A model generated the notes under the pieces. It was not told the origin of the DNA and searched no databases. It worked only from the letters and a program-made list of their open reading frames with translations. A stretch of 6,122 nucleotides of DNA from Hyphomicrobiales bacterium (GTDB lineage: Bacteria > Pseudomonadota > Alphaproteobacteria > Rhizobiales > Xanthobacteraceae), in assembly GCA_016201085.1 (NCBI GenBank), contig JACQDO010000459.1:1-6122 (forward strand). The letters are read 5' to 3'. Every line of letters starts with the position of its first letter. Within the stretch, counting starts at the first letter, position 1. Position numbers and translations under genes: made by a program. Of the stretch, positions 6,110 to 6,122 are shown in pieces.

Positions 6110-6122
6110 GCGTACGTGCCGC

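Larger units (their letters stand above)
5836..6122. other. Intergenic region of lowered GC without a convincing gene
   Basis: By count, 5901-6122 is 110 of 222 bases G/C (about 50%), well below the flanking genes. It holds three small inverted repeats: 5870-5899 (ACGCAG/CTGCGT), 5941-5966 (GAATTGC/GCAATTC) and 6006-6023 (ACGAAT/ATTCGT). It also has AT-rich TATTATTTTT at 6091-6100 and a consensus TTGACA at 6104-6109. A plus-strand frame is open from 5887 to the right edge with an ATG at 5980 (MLGDGYFLRRIVLF...). That ATG has no ribosome site, the codon use is unlike the neighbours, and I recognise no family. I therefore do not call it a gene. Confidence 0.6.

Overview
The window is a GC-rich stretch of a bacterial chromosome, most likely from an alphaproteobacterium of the Hyphomicrobiales (Bradyrhizobium/Rhodopseudomonas/Xanthobacteraceae-like). 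The basis is the strong G/C third-position bias, a Bpt-type aminoacyl-tRNA-protein transferase next to an RDD membrane protein, a one-ACT threonine dehydratase, and a palindromic element after mntH resembling one I remember as common in Bradyrhizobium-type genomes. The exact genus cannot be read from this sequence alone.

Layout, left to right. (1) 1-972, minus: the N-terminal 324 residues of a CPA2-family cation/proton antiporter that runs off the left edge. (2) 993-1014: a hairpin plus short T-run, reading as an intrinsic terminator for mntR. (3) 1059-1526, minus: mntR, a DtxR-family manganese-sensing repressor with all six metal ligands. (4) 1527-1706: an AT-rich divergent control region with two near-identical palindromes built on TGTAGCCATGGCTACA and a sigma70-like promoter for mntH. 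(5) 1707-3068, plus: mntH, an Nramp Mn(II) importer. (6) 3069-3111: a nested palindrome that starts at the base after the mntH stop. (7) 3127-3873, minus: bpt. (8) 3941-4459, minus: an RDD-domain membrane protein, upstream of bpt and probably co-transcribed with it. (9) 4612-5835, plus: threonine ammonia-lyase (ilvA type), divergent from the RDD gene. (10) 5836-6122: a region of about 50% GC over its last 222 bases, with no convincing gene, small hairpins, and a perfect TTGACA near the right edge that may serve a gene outside the window.

How the genes work together: mntR and mntH form a self-contained manganese homeostasis unit. Mn-loaded MntR should bind the two palindromes and shut off Mn import, and probably its own transcription. 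Bpt (N-degron tagging of proteins), the RDD protein and threonine dehydratase are housekeeping neighbours with no obvious link to manganese. I see no mobile element, CRISPR array, tRNA or rRNA, and no sign of a new multi-gene system. The most interesting content is the operator architecture of the mntR-mntH pair and the palindromic repeat.
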